Positions 5,565 through 16,032 are shown, counted from the first letter of the stretch. The stretch is DNA of 44,151 nucleotides from an uncultured Bacteroidales bacterium (GCA_903927945.1 CAIYOZ010000425.1:1-44151), one strand, 5' to 3'. The notes: a model not told the origin generated them from the sequence alone. Program-made: numbers and translations.

Positions 5565-8500
5565 TTAAAATTTAACATTAAGTCCAAGACCGTATGTTGA
5601 GGTTCCCGGTAGAGAGAAACGTTCAAAAGCTCCGGCCATATTATTGTTACCTTGTGACGTTTCCGGATCTAGTCCTTTTATTGCAGACCACAAAATAATG
5701 TTTCTAGCAAAAACATTTACATTTACAGTCAACCAGCTCTTGCTGAAAACCGGATAAGATAAAGAGACTTCTCTTAATTTTACAAATGAAGCATCATAGA
5801 CCGAAGATTCTGATATTCCGTTCAAAGCAGTAAAATAAGCTTGCGCATCGGATCCTTTAATTTGAATATCATTCTTAGCATACGTAGTTTTTCCATTGGC
5901 ATCGGTACCTGTTTCTTTTACAGCAGGTAATTCAAACAAGAAAGAACTCTTATTACGGAAATCAGCTGAACGCTGGGTAACACCATAAAAATCCAATAAA
6001 TTTTCGGTTCCTGTGTACATTTGTCCGCCATTCTTCCAGTCCAATACGATTCCTAAACGGAATTTAAATATTTCTACATTCGTATTTAAACCAAGAATGA
6101 ACTTCGGAGAAACTGTTCCGATAACTTTTTCAACGCCTGCCTGTGGTAATCCATCAGCATCAACGACGATCTGTCCGGCATCATTTCTCAAATAACTTAC
6201 ACCATAGATTACAGGATATTTGTAACCGATTCCTGCTCTAACCTGAGGTTCTGTAAATCCGCCCAAAAAGATACTGTTCACTCCGGGTGCTAATACATCG
6301 ACATAATTGTCAATTTTCGTGAAGTTAAAAGCAAGATCCCATTTCACATTCTTTTTATCGATAGGTTTTAATCCTAAGGTAACTTCATGTGAATTGGTAT
6401 GAATAGAACCGCCATTTGTTACATAAGATGCTGCACCGGTAGAACCAGCCAAAGGTACCTGGAAAATCTGGTCTTTAACATTCTGACGGGAGTATGTATA
6501 ATTCAAGGTGATTAATCCATTCAAAAAAGTCAAATCAGTTCCCATTTCATAATTGGTAGTGTTTTGTGGTTTCAATTTTGGATCGTATACAATTAGATTA
6601 AGTGTATAAGCATTCACTCCATTTATTGGATAAGCAATTGGTGTTCCTGATGAAAAACCACCTCCATATACCGGAGTACTGTAATAAGTAGGTAAATAGG
6701 TTCCTGCCTGACCAACATTAGCATAAGAAGCACGAAGTTTTCCAAAAGTCAGCACGTCAGATTTTAATGAATTTAATTCGGTAAATACCCACCCTAGTGA
6801 CACAGAAGGATATGTAAAAGAACGATTACCTCGGGGCATGCTGGAAATAATATCATTACGTAATGTGGCATTCAAATACAACATGTTTTTAAAATCAGCC
6901 GATAAATTTCCAAAGGTACCGAATGATCGAAAATGATTGACCGTTGAAGTAGCTAATAATACCTGGGTATTATCAATTTCATTAAAACCTCCGTAATTAA
7001 AATTTGTTCCCTGTGCCAAAGTATATCTGGTAGCTTTATCATCTATTTCATTACCAATCAAGGCACCAAAATTCCAGTCTTCGTTTATCTTCCAACTGTA
7101 ATTTAATGTTGCTAACGAATTTAATTCATTACTTGAAAGAGAATAATTATCAATAAATCCAGATCCGTTTTGATGTCCGAAACCAAATAAATCGGAATAA
7201 TTCGTAGTGTATTCGTCGTCACCAATTTGATATTTAATATCGATTTTTTGATTGTCTGCTATTTTAGCAGAATATTTCACGAAAGCATTCCCAAAAAAGC
7301 GTTGCAAATCTTCAGTAAATTTATTGTTGTCAACTGCCCAATAAGCATCATCGAATCCACCAGTCGACCGATACGTATTTTGTTTATACAGATTGCCTGC
7401 ATAATGATCAGGAATTCCAGCCAGATCATAACTTGGAGGACATGGATAAACCGTAGCTACAACACCATTGTTACCGGAAGATTGTTTTGAAAGACTCGAA
7501 GAAATGATATTTCCACTAAATCCGGTCGACCAGTTATCAGTCAATTTTGTTTCTGCTGCAATTTTTGCATTATATCTATCCATTCCGGTCGATGGCACAA
7601 TTCCCTTCGAAGTCGAACTACCCAAGGTAACTGAATAATTGCCATTTCCCACGGATTGAGATACATTGACCGAATTATTCCAAACGGATCCTGTTTGAAA
7701 AAAGTCTTTTGCACTGTTGTATACTTGCGGAGTTGCCCAAGGATCTAATCCGGCATTAGCCCGTTGTGTAACATAATACTTACCTGGATGCAACAAATAA
7801 GTCCCGTCAGGTAATTTTGTATGTGAATTATTTGTATTTCCTCCATAAGCAGGACTGTTAGGCAAATCGGAAATTTTTGGACCCCAACTTTGTGAGTTAC
7901 TAGGACCATAAACACCATTTACACCTTGTGCAAACTCAGTTTGTAAATCTGGAAATGTTGAAATCATTGAAAAGGCAACATTGGAATTTACACTGACTTC
8001 AGGTTTTGAACTTCGTGCATTAGTACCTTTTTTAGTGGTAATGATGATCACACCATTCGAAGCACGCATACCATACAATGCCGATGCAGCCTGACCTTTT
8101 AAGATATTCACACTTTCAATATCATTTGGGTCAATATCAATGGCACGATCAGCATAATCTGTTCCGGTAACTCCTAAACCGCCGACTGTAAAATCTGCTG
8201 TAGAAGAAATTGGCATTCCATCCACCACATAAAGAGGGGTATTATCCCCTGTGAATGATCTTGAACCACGAATTGTGATTTTCGAAGATGCTCCGGGCAT
8301 TCCTGAAGATGGTGCTATTTCAACACCGGCTAATTTACCTTGTAGGGCTGTAGCTAAATCATTACTAGCACCTTCAGTTAATTCATCCGATTTTACTTCC
8401 TGTGCAGCATAACCTAATGATTTTTTGGATTTGGTAATTCCAAAGGCTGTCACAACAACTTCATCCATTTGCCGTTCAGAGGTTTCCAACTTGAATGTCA

Positions 8501-8768
8501 TGTTGCTTTGTGCATCCACTTCCATTGTTTTCATCCCAATAGAAGTAATGACAAGTTTCTTTGCTGTTTCCGGAACGTTGATTCTGAATTTTCCATCTGC
8601 GTCAGTAATAGTACCCAAAGTTGTACCCTTTACCATGACAGTAGCCCCAATAACCGGTTGCCCATCATCTGCGGAAAATACTTTTCCCGAAATTGATTTT
8701 GTTTGAGCATGAACCAAACCTACACCTACCAACAGTAGGCAAGCCAATAAGAACGTTAGTTTTCTCAT
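5565..8768 (-). CDS. SusC/RagA-family TonB-linked outer-membrane transporter
   Basis: A 1067-aa protein. It has a signal peptide (cleavage after V-H-A, ~21) and a carboxypeptidase-regulatory-like domain (~23-100: SISGKVFSADDGQPVIGATV...G-T-I-T-D-A-D-G-K-F). A DEVVVTAFG TonB-box region lies at ~102 and the plug domain at ~115-245 (P-L-Y-V-V-D-G-M-P-I, then ASALYGMRASNGVIIITTKKG). A long beta-barrel follows, ending in aromatic F. It imports oligosaccharides across the outer membrane using TonB energy. It is the first gene of a susC-susD operon with its own promoter at 8840-8881. Its first ~80 codons are nearly identical to the other susC (11235-14513), although the barrels are diverged. Confidence 0.95.
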   Translation of the reverse strand: MRKLTFLLACLLLVGVGLVHAQTKSISGKVFSADDGQPVIGATVMVKGTTLGTITDADGKFRINVPETAKKLVITSIGMKTMEVDAQSNMTFKLETSERQMDEVVVTAFGITKSKKSLGYAAQEVKSDELTEGASNDLATALQGKLAGVEIAPSSGMPGASSKITIRGSRSFTGDNTPLYVVDGMPISSTADFTVGGLGVTGTDYADRAIDIDPNDIESVNILKGQAASALYGMRASNGVIIITTKKGTNARSSKPEVSVNSNVAFSMISTFPDLQTEFAQGVNGVYGPSNSQSWGPKISDLPNSPAYGGNTNNSHTKLPDGTYLLHPGKYYVTQRANAGLDPWATPQVYNSAKDFFQTGSVWNNSVNVSQSVGNGNYSVTLGSSTSKGIVPSTGMDRYNAKIAAETKLTDNWSTGFSGNIISSSLSKQSSGNNGVVATVYPCPPSYDLAGIPDHYAGNLYKQNTYRSTGGFDDAYWAVDNNKFTEDLQRFFGNAFVKYSAKIADNQKIDIKYQIGDDEYTTNYSDLFGFGHQNGSGFIDNYSLSSNELNSLATLNYSWKINEDWNFGALIGNEIDDKATRYTLAQGTNFNYGGFNEIDNTQVLLATSTVNHFRSFGTFGNLSADFKNMLYLNATLRNDIISSMPRGNRSFTYPSVSLGWVFTELNSLKSDVLTFGKLRASYANVGQAGTYLPTYYSTPVYGGGFSSGTPIAYPINGVNAYTLNLIVYDPKLKPQNTTNYEMGTDLTFLNGLITLNYTYSRQNVKDQIFQVPLAGSTGAASYVTNGGSIHTNSHEVTLGLKPIDKKNVKWDLAFNFTKIDNYVDVLAPGVNSIFLGGFTEPQVRAGIGYKYPVIYGVSYLRNDAGQIVVDADGLPQAGVEKVIGTVSPKFILGLNTNVEIFKFRLGIVLDWKNGGQMYTGTENLLDFYGVTQRSADFRNKSSFLFELPAVKETGTDANGKTTYAKNDIQIKGSDAQAYFTALNGISESSVYDASFVKLREVSLSYPVFSKSWLTVNVNVFARNIILWSAIKGLDPETSQGNNNMAGAFERFSLPGTSTYGLGLNVKF

Positions 8769-8839
8769 AAATTTAACATTTTGTTTATTAATCTTCTTTA
8801 ATTTTGCGTTTTCTGAAGCGAGTTCATTTTATACGGTTG

Positions 8840-8881
8840 CAAAAATAAAGAATTAATAATTAAAAAACAAGCGTTTTTGAT
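8840..8881 (-). promoter_or_regulatory. susC1 promoter with the shared 17-bp upstream element
   Basis: Minus strand: TATTTTTG (8847-8840) fits TAnnTTTG, about 70 bp before the ATG. The plus-strand block AAACAAGCGTTTTTGAT at 8865-8881 is identical to 14611-14627 upstream of susC2, with the same 17-bp gap to the -7 box. Its CAA (TTG on the minus strand) is placed as a -33 element. An AT palindrome (8853-8863) fills the spacer. Confidence 0.75.
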
Positions 8882-9640
8882 GATAAATAGAAAAAATATG
8901 CAGATTTTTTGTGTCAGATTGTAGCCAAACAAGCATTTTTCACATAGAACAATGTTGTATTAACTATTTTCCACTAAGTTAACATATTCTTATTTTGTTG
9001 ACATTGTGAATTTTACACAATTTACAGAGGTTCAAATGGACTGTTTTTTAATATATGTAATTAAACTAAAAAAGAAACGCCCTAAAAGATACTTTTTTTA
9101 TCTAAACTAACATTTAACACTCAACCGGGGCCATAATTGTATAAAACGACCAAAAACGAGTGCAAAAGCATAGATGTTATACCTTAATTTATCCAAAATG
9201 TACGGGTTTTCATCCATCAACTTACATTTAGAAACTAAATACTATACTTTTTCTAATTGTTTAAATAATGTTTATTCACCTAGCTTTCCTTAGTTATTCA
9301 AAACACTTCAATGAATGTAGATTTGGTGTAATGTCACATTCATTTTAGAAAGAATTCAACCTTGATTTTATAAAATTTTATAGAAGAATGGCATTTTCTT
9401 GTTCCATAGATTCCAAAAGAACAATCTTTGGATTTCCATCTGTCTATAATATTCATTATAGAGATCATTAATAGTTACAATGTTTGAAAGGGTAAAATGT
9501 ATCAGCTCATTTTCGGGAATAGTTTAGTTGTGACTAAATCTCGGCCAATGGTTTCTTTATTTTTATGCGTTTAAATGAGTTATGCTTGTATTTACTGTTT
9601 TATAAGAATGTTCTATTTATTCACAACGCAATATTAATAG
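8882..9640. other. AT-rich intergenic region
   Basis: It lies between the susC1 promoter and the susD2 terminator. No ORF with domain content, RNA gene or clear repeat was seen. It probably includes upstream control DNA of susC1. Confidence 0.6.
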
Positions 9641-9674
9641 AAAGAGGGTATCATAAATGACACCCTCCTCTTTT
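9641..9674 (-). terminator. Terminator-like hairpin after susD2
   Basis: AGAGGGTATCAT (from 9643) pairs with ATGACACCCTCCTCT (to ~9671), with one bulge and one mismatch and a tiny loop. It lies ~60 bp past the susD2 stop. On the minus strand the following T-run is weak, so it may be a 3' stabiliser. Confidence 0.6.
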
Positions 9675-9736
9675 GAAATTTAAAATTAATTTACAGTTTT
9701 TGTTTCAGCTATACTTTAGATCAGAAACTTTTACAA

Positions 9737-11224
9737 TCACTTTAAACCTGTACGTATATCCCACCACATTTGTTTACCCCAGAAATAGTCAACTTCAACA
9801 GCTGATTCAACAGAGCAATTTTTAGTATTTAGATTACGTTCTGTATCAGGATACCCATAACCCATTGGAGGAGTATTATGTCCTGGATAGAAACTGTCAG
9901 GTGCAACTGCATTGCCGGATGGATAACCACTCATGCGGAATAACGACCAGGCTTCCATTCCATTTTTAAATACTGATACCCACCATTGAGTAAAGAGTTG
10001 CTCCTGGGTTCCATCATATTTACCTGCATTAGCTAAAAAATCAGAAACATCACTTGAAGTAAAACCATTTTCTTCAATTGAAAGTGTTACAGCTTTTTCG
10101 TAAGCCGCTTGTTGAGTCACACCTACATTCCAGCCTTTGCTGGCAGCATAAGCTATTGCAAAATAAGTTTCACAACTTCTCAACCAGGGAGAAAATCCGG
10201 TCAATGAGCTTACAGCCATAAAACGTGTACCAATTCCTGAATACGCTGCTACACTTGCTGCGGCTTCCAGACCATTCTGATAGCCGTCATACTGTGTAGT
10301 ACTTGTTCCATTTGTGAAATTAGTCGTTGGTTTTGCATAAACAGACAAACGAGGATCATTAGCTCCCTTTAATGTTGTCACCAACAATTTACTAACACCA
10401 TACTCATTCGGACGAGTCAGAAAGTAATCGGCATATGGTTCAGAATATTCAGCATTCCAATTGAAGAAAACATTATCATCGTTACTTCCCAAAACAGGAT
10501 ACTTTGTAGGATCCCCTAGAATCTCCTCAAATGTTGATTTTGCATCAGTAGGGTCAATGTTTGCTACACGTGCAGCTATACGAAGACGTAAAGAATTGCC
10601 ATATTTCTTCCAGGCAGTGATATTACCATTTAATAAGACATCTCCACTTCCCAATGCATCACCTGCCACATCTAATGCGTTAACCGCAACTTTTAAACGT
10701 TTCAGTAAGTCAGGATAGATAAATGACTGCTTATCATAAGTCGGTTTTGTTACACCGGATTCTAATTTTAACGCATCAGTATATGGAACATTTCCCCAAC
10801 GATCAGTAATGACCTGAAATATCTGACACTGATAAATGGTAGCTGCAGCCCACATGTTCGAACCTTCTTTCGATTTATTTATGATTGCCTGAAGATTGCT
10901 GACGGTGTAATAACAAACGTTCCAGGATTGTGTATTCACAGTTGGACGGAAACTATAGTATCCTTCATCATTATACATCCATTTTGCAATCTGACCGGAA
11001 AAACCATCCGATTCATTCAAATCAAACCATGAATCAAACATATTGTCCGCAGAATAACGCTCGCAATAAGCAAGTATATTTGTGGCAGGTACAAGTTTTG
11101 CACTCGGGTTATCAGGATCTGTATTAACTTGATCAAAGGTACTTGTACAACTGCTTACCATCAACACTATTGCCACCAATAGCATTGACATTTTGAAATT
11201 ATATATTTTCATATTCTTTTTCAT
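9737..11224 (-). CDS. SusD/RagB-family lipoprotein (SusD-like_2 type), second
   Basis: A 495-aa lipoprotein: a basic N-terminus, a hydrophobic core (S-M-L-L-V-A-I-V-L-M-V), lipobox V-S-S-C at ~26, then T-S-T-F-D-Q-V-N-T-D-P-D-N-P typical of PF12771. Internal WKKYGNSLRLRIAARVA and NDPRLSVYAKP segments match the branch. The end G-K-Q-M-W-W-D-I-R-T-G-L-K is conserved in the family. It is the surface partner of the SusC encoded 10 bp upstream. It is diverged from the SusD at 3962-5557, so the two systems probably bind different oligosaccharides or parts of the same glycan (inference). The start may be the ATG at 11224 or a downstream M (MKIYNFKMSMLL). Confidence 0.9.
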   Translation of the reverse strand: MKKNMKIYNFKMSMLLVAIVLMVSSCTSTFDQVNTDPDNPSAKLVPATNILAYCERYSADNMFDSWFDLNESDGFSGQIAKWMYNDEGYYSFRPTVNTQSWNVCYYTVSNLQAIINKSKEGSNMWAAATIYQCQIFQVITDRWGNVPYTDALKLESGVTKPTYDKQSFIYPDLLKRLKVAVNALDVAGDALGSGDVLLNGNITAWKKYGNSLRLRIAARVANIDPTDAKSTFEEILGDPTKYPVLGSNDDNVFFNWNAEYSEPYADYFLTRPNEYGVSKLLVTTLKGANDPRLSVYAKPTTNFTNGTSTTQYDGYQNGLEAAASVAAYSGIGTRFMAVSSLTGFSPWLRSCETYFAIAYAASKGWNVGVTQQAAYEKAVTLSIEENGFTSSDVSDFLANAGKYDGTQEQLFTQWWVSVFKNGMEAWSLFRMSGYPSGNAVAPDSFYPGHNTPPMGYGYPDTERNLNTKNCSVESAVEVDYFWGKQMWWDIRTGLK

Positions 11225-11234
11225 TTATTTTGAA

Positions 11235-14200
11235 TTAAAACGTAAGATTTAATTTTACACCGACGCTTCGTGTTGGAGGACATGAGTTACTTTCAAATCC
11301 CACACTGGTATTGCCAGCTCCTAAACTGCTTTCTGGATCAATTTTAGCTTGGTTATTGCTTGACAGCCACAAAATAGCGACATTACTGCTTATTAACGAA
11401 ATTTTAGCATCTTCTAAAAATTTGGTGCGTGATACAATTGATTTAGGAAAAGTATACGTTAAGTGTATTTCACGAAGTTTCAAATATGATCCATCATTTA
11501 TATCCAATTGTTTGTTTGAGTAATATGAATAAAACCACGAGTCAGCACTGATAGTCTTGGTGTTGGCAGTTCCATCTGCTAATACACAAGTTTTGTTAGT
11601 CAACACATTTTTCCCTACCACTACGCCAGTCTCACGAATGCTTCCCGCTGCTGTGTAGTCAAGTAGACCGGTATAGGTTGTGAACATTTGAGTTTCAGAG
11701 AAGAAATCACCTCCCTTTCTAAAATCAAGCAAAAATCCAAAGGACAAGTTTTTATAGGAGAATTCATTACTCCATCCTCCTAACCAATCAGGAGTAACAT
11801 TACCTATCTTTTTACCTGTAGTAAGTGTTGGAAGTCCATTCGAACCAATTATAACACGTCCTTTAGCATCTGTTGTGAATCCGGTTCCATAAAGTGATCC
11901 CCACGATTCACCAACCTTAGCATAATTATAGACACTCCAATCGGAATTAATAGTATAGGTATCTAATCCAGGGGCAAGCGTGATGACTTTACTCTGATCT
12001 TTTGACCAATTCAAAGTGGAAGTCCAGTTAAATCCGTTCGCATTTTTGAAGATATCTGCTGAAAGTGTAAGTTCAGCTCCCTTATTTTCCACCTTACCCG
12101 CATTAACTAACTCATATCCATAACCGGTTGAAACAGTAGTCTGTACTGTCATGATCTGATTAGTTGTTGTCTTGTTATAATAGGCCAAATCCAAACGAAC
12201 TCTATTGTTAAAAAATGATGATTCAACACCGACCTCATTTGTATTTACATCCTCTGGAGCCAAGTTTGAATTTGCTAAAGTCTTTGATTGATAAAACTGT
12301 GATACACCGTTGATGGTAGAGCTTGTCGGTACCGTTTCAGATGTCGGTGAAACAAAATATTTACCGGTACGATATGCAGTCGTTGCATTACCAACATGAG
12401 CAATATTTCCTCTGAATTTCAAATAACTCAACACATCACCTTTTAATCCTTTAAATGTTTCAGTAGGGATCCAGCTTAAACTTGCGGAAGGATAGAAAAA
12501 CGATTTGTTAATTGTTGAACTCCAGTCATTACGGGCACTTACTTCCAAATAAACCTGACTTGCATAGCCAAAAGAGGCATTACCATAAACAGAATTTGAA
12601 CGGACGTGTGTATGATCCATAAAAGTATAGGGTGCTCCAACCACGTTTGCCATTGTAAATAGCCCTGGAATAGTGAGGCCATTTGATTCTGTTGCTCCTA
12701 AGTCAGACTGACTCCAGGTCATATCTCTATAGTTTGCACCCGCCAATCCATCTACAGTGAAATTACCAAATTTCTTATCGAAATAAGCAATAAAATCTGC
12801 ATTCAGTTCGTGACGGTCGTCTATACTTTGACGGAACCAACCATTTGGATCATCTGTACTGTATACTGTCTTTTGGAATGTTTTGTCAGTATAAAAATCA
12901 TAACCTATTCTTCCCTCAAATTTCAACCAATCTGTTGGTTTGAAATATATCGAACCTTTTGATATGACACGATCCCGGTCGTACGAATTTGTGTTATTAT
13001 ATAAATTGTAATATGGATTAACATGGAATGCCTGAATCCAGTTATATGGATGTCCGGTTACAGGATCTGTTTGGGTATAATTAGCTTTCAAATCATTCAT
13101 GTCAACCTGACGTCCAAACCATTGAAATATGGATTGTAAAGGGTTTGAGGATGAGTAACCTGTTGCCATAAGATTATCACTTTTCGTTTTATTGTAATTC
13201 AGCGAAAAATCAGAACTAATGTATTTATTGAAATTATATGATCCGGTTAAAGATATATTATATCTTTTCTGATCGGTGTTTGGTACTGTACCATTTTGGT
13301 CACGATATCCAACAGATGCACGATATGATCCTTTATCGCTCGAATTACTAAAAGCAAAATCATGACTTTGAGATAATCCTGTTTGAAAAAAGTCTTTAAT
13401 ATTATTAGGATGTGACACCCAATCAGTAGCCTGACGTACCCCATTAACAATAGGGCTATTATATTGAGGTATTTTCAAACCTATATTCAAGCGTGGACCC
13501 CAGCTTTCATCATCTGCGTCATTAAATCCACTACCTGTTCCATCTACGTAGTTGAAACCTGCACCCAGATCTGAAGAACCTGCAAAATTACCGGTTGCAT
13601 AATCCTGATAACTCGTTCCTGCAGGAACTTTACCGGAAGTTTTATTCGCATTATAATAATATTCAGAGCCATGATAACCCTGTCCATATTTATTCTGATA
13701 ATTCGGTAAATGATAAATATTATCTACTGTAAAACTTCCGTCGTAGTTAATTTTCATCTTTCCATTTGTTGACTTACCTTTCTTGGTAGTGATCAGAATT
13801 ACACCATTCCCGGCGCGCATTCCATAAAGTGCAGCAGAACCACCTTTCAATACTGAAATATTTTCAATATCATTCGGGTTAATATCATTCAACCCTGAAC
13901 CTGTATCCAGAAAGCCTTTACCATCGCTACCAAGCTGACTTCCCGAACCACCATCCATAGGTACACCGTCAATTACTATCAACGGGTCATTGCTGTTGAA
14001 AGATGAGTTTCCACGTATTAAAATACGTTGTGAAGCACCAACAGCTCCACCTGCTTGTGTTATCTGAACACCTGACACTTTACCTTGCAAAGCATTAGCA
14101 ACATTTAACTGAGATGTCTTGTTTAATTCATCTGATTTTACATCTTGAACCGCATAACCCAATGATTTTTTTTCCCTGGTGATACCGAGTGCAGTCACAA

Positions 14201-14513
14201 TAACTTCATCAATTTGTCTGTCGGAAACTTTCAGTTGAATAGTCATGTAGTTTATCGCTTCCACATCTACTGTTTTCATCCCAATGGAGGAAATTACCAG
14301 GGTCTTTTCATTCCCGGGCAAGTTGATTTTAAATTTTCCATCTGTATCAGTAATTGTACCAAGAGTTGTACCCTTTATCATTACCGTAGCACCAATAATC
14401 GGTTGCCCATCATCTGCAGAAATTACACTTCCTGAAATTGATTTTGTTTGAGCATGAACCAAACCTACACTTACCAAAATCAGGCAAGCCAATAAGAACC
14501 TTAGTTTCCTCAT
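11235..14513 (-). CDS. SusC/RagA-family TonB-linked outer-membrane transporter, second
   Basis: A 1092-aa protein. It has a signal peptide (MRKLRFLLACLILVSVGLVHA), a carboxypeptidase-regulatory-like domain (~23-100), a DEVIVTALGITREKKSLGYA TonB-box region and a plug (D-P-L-I-V-I-D-G-V-P-M, then AALYGMRAGNGVILITTKKG). The barrel ends VGVKLNLTF. The 5' ~240 bp are nearly identical in sequence to the other susC, while the barrel is not. The susD follows 10 bp downstream. It is expected to import glycan fragments released by the enzymes on the opposite strand. Confidence 0.95.
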   Translation of the reverse strand: MRKLRFLLACLILVSVGLVHAQTKSISGSVISADDGQPIIGATVMIKGTTLGTITDTDGKFKINLPGNEKTLVISSIGMKTVDVEAINYMTIQLKVSDRQIDEVIVTALGITREKKSLGYAVQDVKSDELNKTSQLNVANALQGKVSGVQITQAGGAVGASQRILIRGNSSFNSNDPLIVIDGVPMDGGSGSQLGSDGKGFLDTGSGLNDINPNDIENISVLKGGSAALYGMRAGNGVILITTKKGKSTNGKMKINYDGSFTVDNIYHLPNYQNKYGQGYHGSEYYYNANKTSGKVPAGTSYQDYATGNFAGSSDLGAGFNYVDGTGSGFNDADDESWGPRLNIGLKIPQYNSPIVNGVRQATDWVSHPNNIKDFFQTGLSQSHDFAFSNSSDKGSYRASVGYRDQNGTVPNTDQKRYNISLTGSYNFNKYISSDFSLNYNKTKSDNLMATGYSSSNPLQSIFQWFGRQVDMNDLKANYTQTDPVTGHPYNWIQAFHVNPYYNLYNNTNSYDRDRVISKGSIYFKPTDWLKFEGRIGYDFYTDKTFQKTVYSTDDPNGWFRQSIDDRHELNADFIAYFDKKFGNFTVDGLAGANYRDMTWSQSDLGATESNGLTIPGLFTMANVVGAPYTFMDHTHVRSNSVYGNASFGYASQVYLEVSARNDWSSTINKSFFYPSASLSWIPTETFKGLKGDVLSYLKFRGNIAHVGNATTAYRTGKYFVSPTSETVPTSSTINGVSQFYQSKTLANSNLAPEDVNTNEVGVESSFFNNRVRLDLAYYNKTTTNQIMTVQTTVSTGYGYELVNAGKVENKGAELTLSADIFKNANGFNWTSTLNWSKDQSKVITLAPGLDTYTINSDWSVYNYAKVGESWGSLYGTGFTTDAKGRVIIGSNGLPTLTTGKKIGNVTPDWLGGWSNEFSYKNLSFGFLLDFRKGGDFFSETQMFTTYTGLLDYTAAGSIRETGVVVGKNVLTNKTCVLADGTANTKTISADSWFYSYYSNKQLDINDGSYLKLREIHLTYTFPKSIVSRTKFLEDAKISLISSNVAILWLSSNNQAKIDPESSLGAGNTSVGFESNSCPPTRSVGVKLNLTF

Positions 14514-14585
14514 AAATTTAACATTTTGTTTTTAATCTTCTTCTATTTGTTTTTTATTCTGATTATTCAATATTTAATAAGAGTG

Positions 14586-14627
14586 CAAAAGTACGGCATA
14601 AAACTATGCCAAACAAGCGTTTTTGAT
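14586..14627 (-). promoter_or_regulatory. susC2 promoter with shared element and spacer palindrome
   Basis: Minus strand: TACTTTTG (14593-14586) fits TAnnTTTG, 73 bp before the ATG. AAACAAGCGTTTTTGAT (14611-14627) is shared with susC1. Between them lies the perfect inverted repeat GGCATA-AAAC-TATGCC (14595-14610), a likely operator that is not present at susC1. Confidence 0.75.
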
Positions 14628-15150
14628 TACAGAATGTAAGATTATACAGTTTATTGGTGTCATTGTGACATTTTAAAATTCGTCACCATTTTATTAAACA
14701 ACAATAATAAACATATTTTAAAAGAGACTAATTATCCAATCTAACATAATATGAGAGATATAGCACGTTACGCCTAAATTTATACAAATAATTTCCCTCT
14801 ATAATTTAATTAAATAACACATTTAAACCCTTCCTTGAATAAAATAAAAATAAAAGATTATTTAACTTATATTCTAGACAAACGAAAGACAACTGCTGAG
14901 AATTACCATCATATTTTGGTTATTTTTTATATAATTAAACCATATTGTTAGATTATTGTAATATATAATAACTTTTTGACAGAATACGATTAAACAATCC
15001 ATGCATAATGTTGAAGCAATATTATGGATCCTATCCTTCTATTAAGCTTTCAACATGATTCCTTAAAAAAATAGCATACTGAGAGTTATCTGTACGCTAT
15101 TACACTGATTCATAAATTTGCCCAAAACGGATATCAATACCAGAACCCCT
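14628..15150. other. AT-rich intergenic region
   Basis: 523 bp between the susC2 promoter and the split GC-rich gene. No ORF with recognisable content, hairpin terminator or repeat was seen. Confidence 0.6.
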
Positions 15151-15957
15151 TCAAACCACCTTCACCACTTTCCCGCACCCGGCATATTTTACCCCTACCG
15201 GTGTTGCGTCGAAGCCGCTGGTCCCAAATTCCACCCCGATACCCAATACCAGGGAGACATCGTCACTTATTAGGCGCATTTCCTCCAAGAATTGCAGTTC
15301 AAACTCCATAGCAGGCAATACGGTATCCGTGGAAAACCATTCGCTCTCCACCACCTCGCCTTTGCGTGAAAACAGCGGGCTGGTGGGTTGATATTGATTG
15401 TTTGCTTCCACTTAGGTCATGTCCGATACGGAGCCCAATGAAATGATGATCCTGAAGAACGGCAGGTTGCGATAATTCACAAGGTGCAACTCGGTATTGA
15501 TGGACTGGATCGATACCCGTGCACTTACCATCGATCTGTCAACCGTGTAATTCATCGGTACGCGCAACACGGTTTCCAGCACCTGCTTGCGGCTCACGTT
15601 AAAGCCCGCCAGCATTTCCTTGTGCTGTGACAGGAAAAGTCCGCGCACCCCATGTTCCCCTGCCAGGTCTTCAAGCTGAATCTGCTTCGCCAGCGCATTC
15701 AACGCCCCCGAGACGGCATAATCTTCCAACCGGTTTAGCGGGGTAATGGCTGAACGGATATTGCTGGCCAACAACGTGCACCCCAGCCATTCCTTGTTAT
15801 TGAGGCGTACCTTGGCAAACTTGGGCGAATTCTGTATCGTGCTTTTATTCGCTCCCCCTTTTGAGCGGACATAAATCTTGTCGTCACCCCGCATGGTGTA
15901 GATACTCATGCCCTGAAGCGAGCCCGTGATCTTGTTAATCCCTTTCGAAATGGCCAT
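15151..15957 (-). pseudogene. Unrecognised GC-rich gene split by one in-frame stop
   Basis: The first 181 codons (from the ATG at 15957, starting M-A-I-S-K-G-I-N-K-I-T-G) end in TAA at 15414-15412. The same frame stays open for 86 more codons to 15151, with coherent sequence (S-E-W-F-S-T-D, then V-G-V-K-Y-A-G-C-G-K-V-V-K-V-V), so the ancestral product was about 268 aa. No domain is recognised with confidence; small Bacteroidetes proteins with a similar G-I-x-G-x-x-G start exist. There is no signal peptide and no membrane segment. GC is clearly above that of the neighbours (over 50% by eye), suggesting a foreign origin. The second half could only be made from GTG at 15411 or by readthrough. 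A sequencing error at the TAA is the other option. Confidence 0.6.
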
Positions 15958-16032
15958 AATATTTGAGTTTTAAGTGAATTGTTTTAAGTTGAATTTATAG
16001 GTAGTCCAATCAATGTCGTTTTAAATTAGATA

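Noticed and set aside
15151-15411. Independent 86-aa gene starting at GTG
   Set aside because: It begins directly after the TAA in the same frame as the 181-codon part and has no upstream promoter or spacing, so it is treated as the second half of one interrupted gene.
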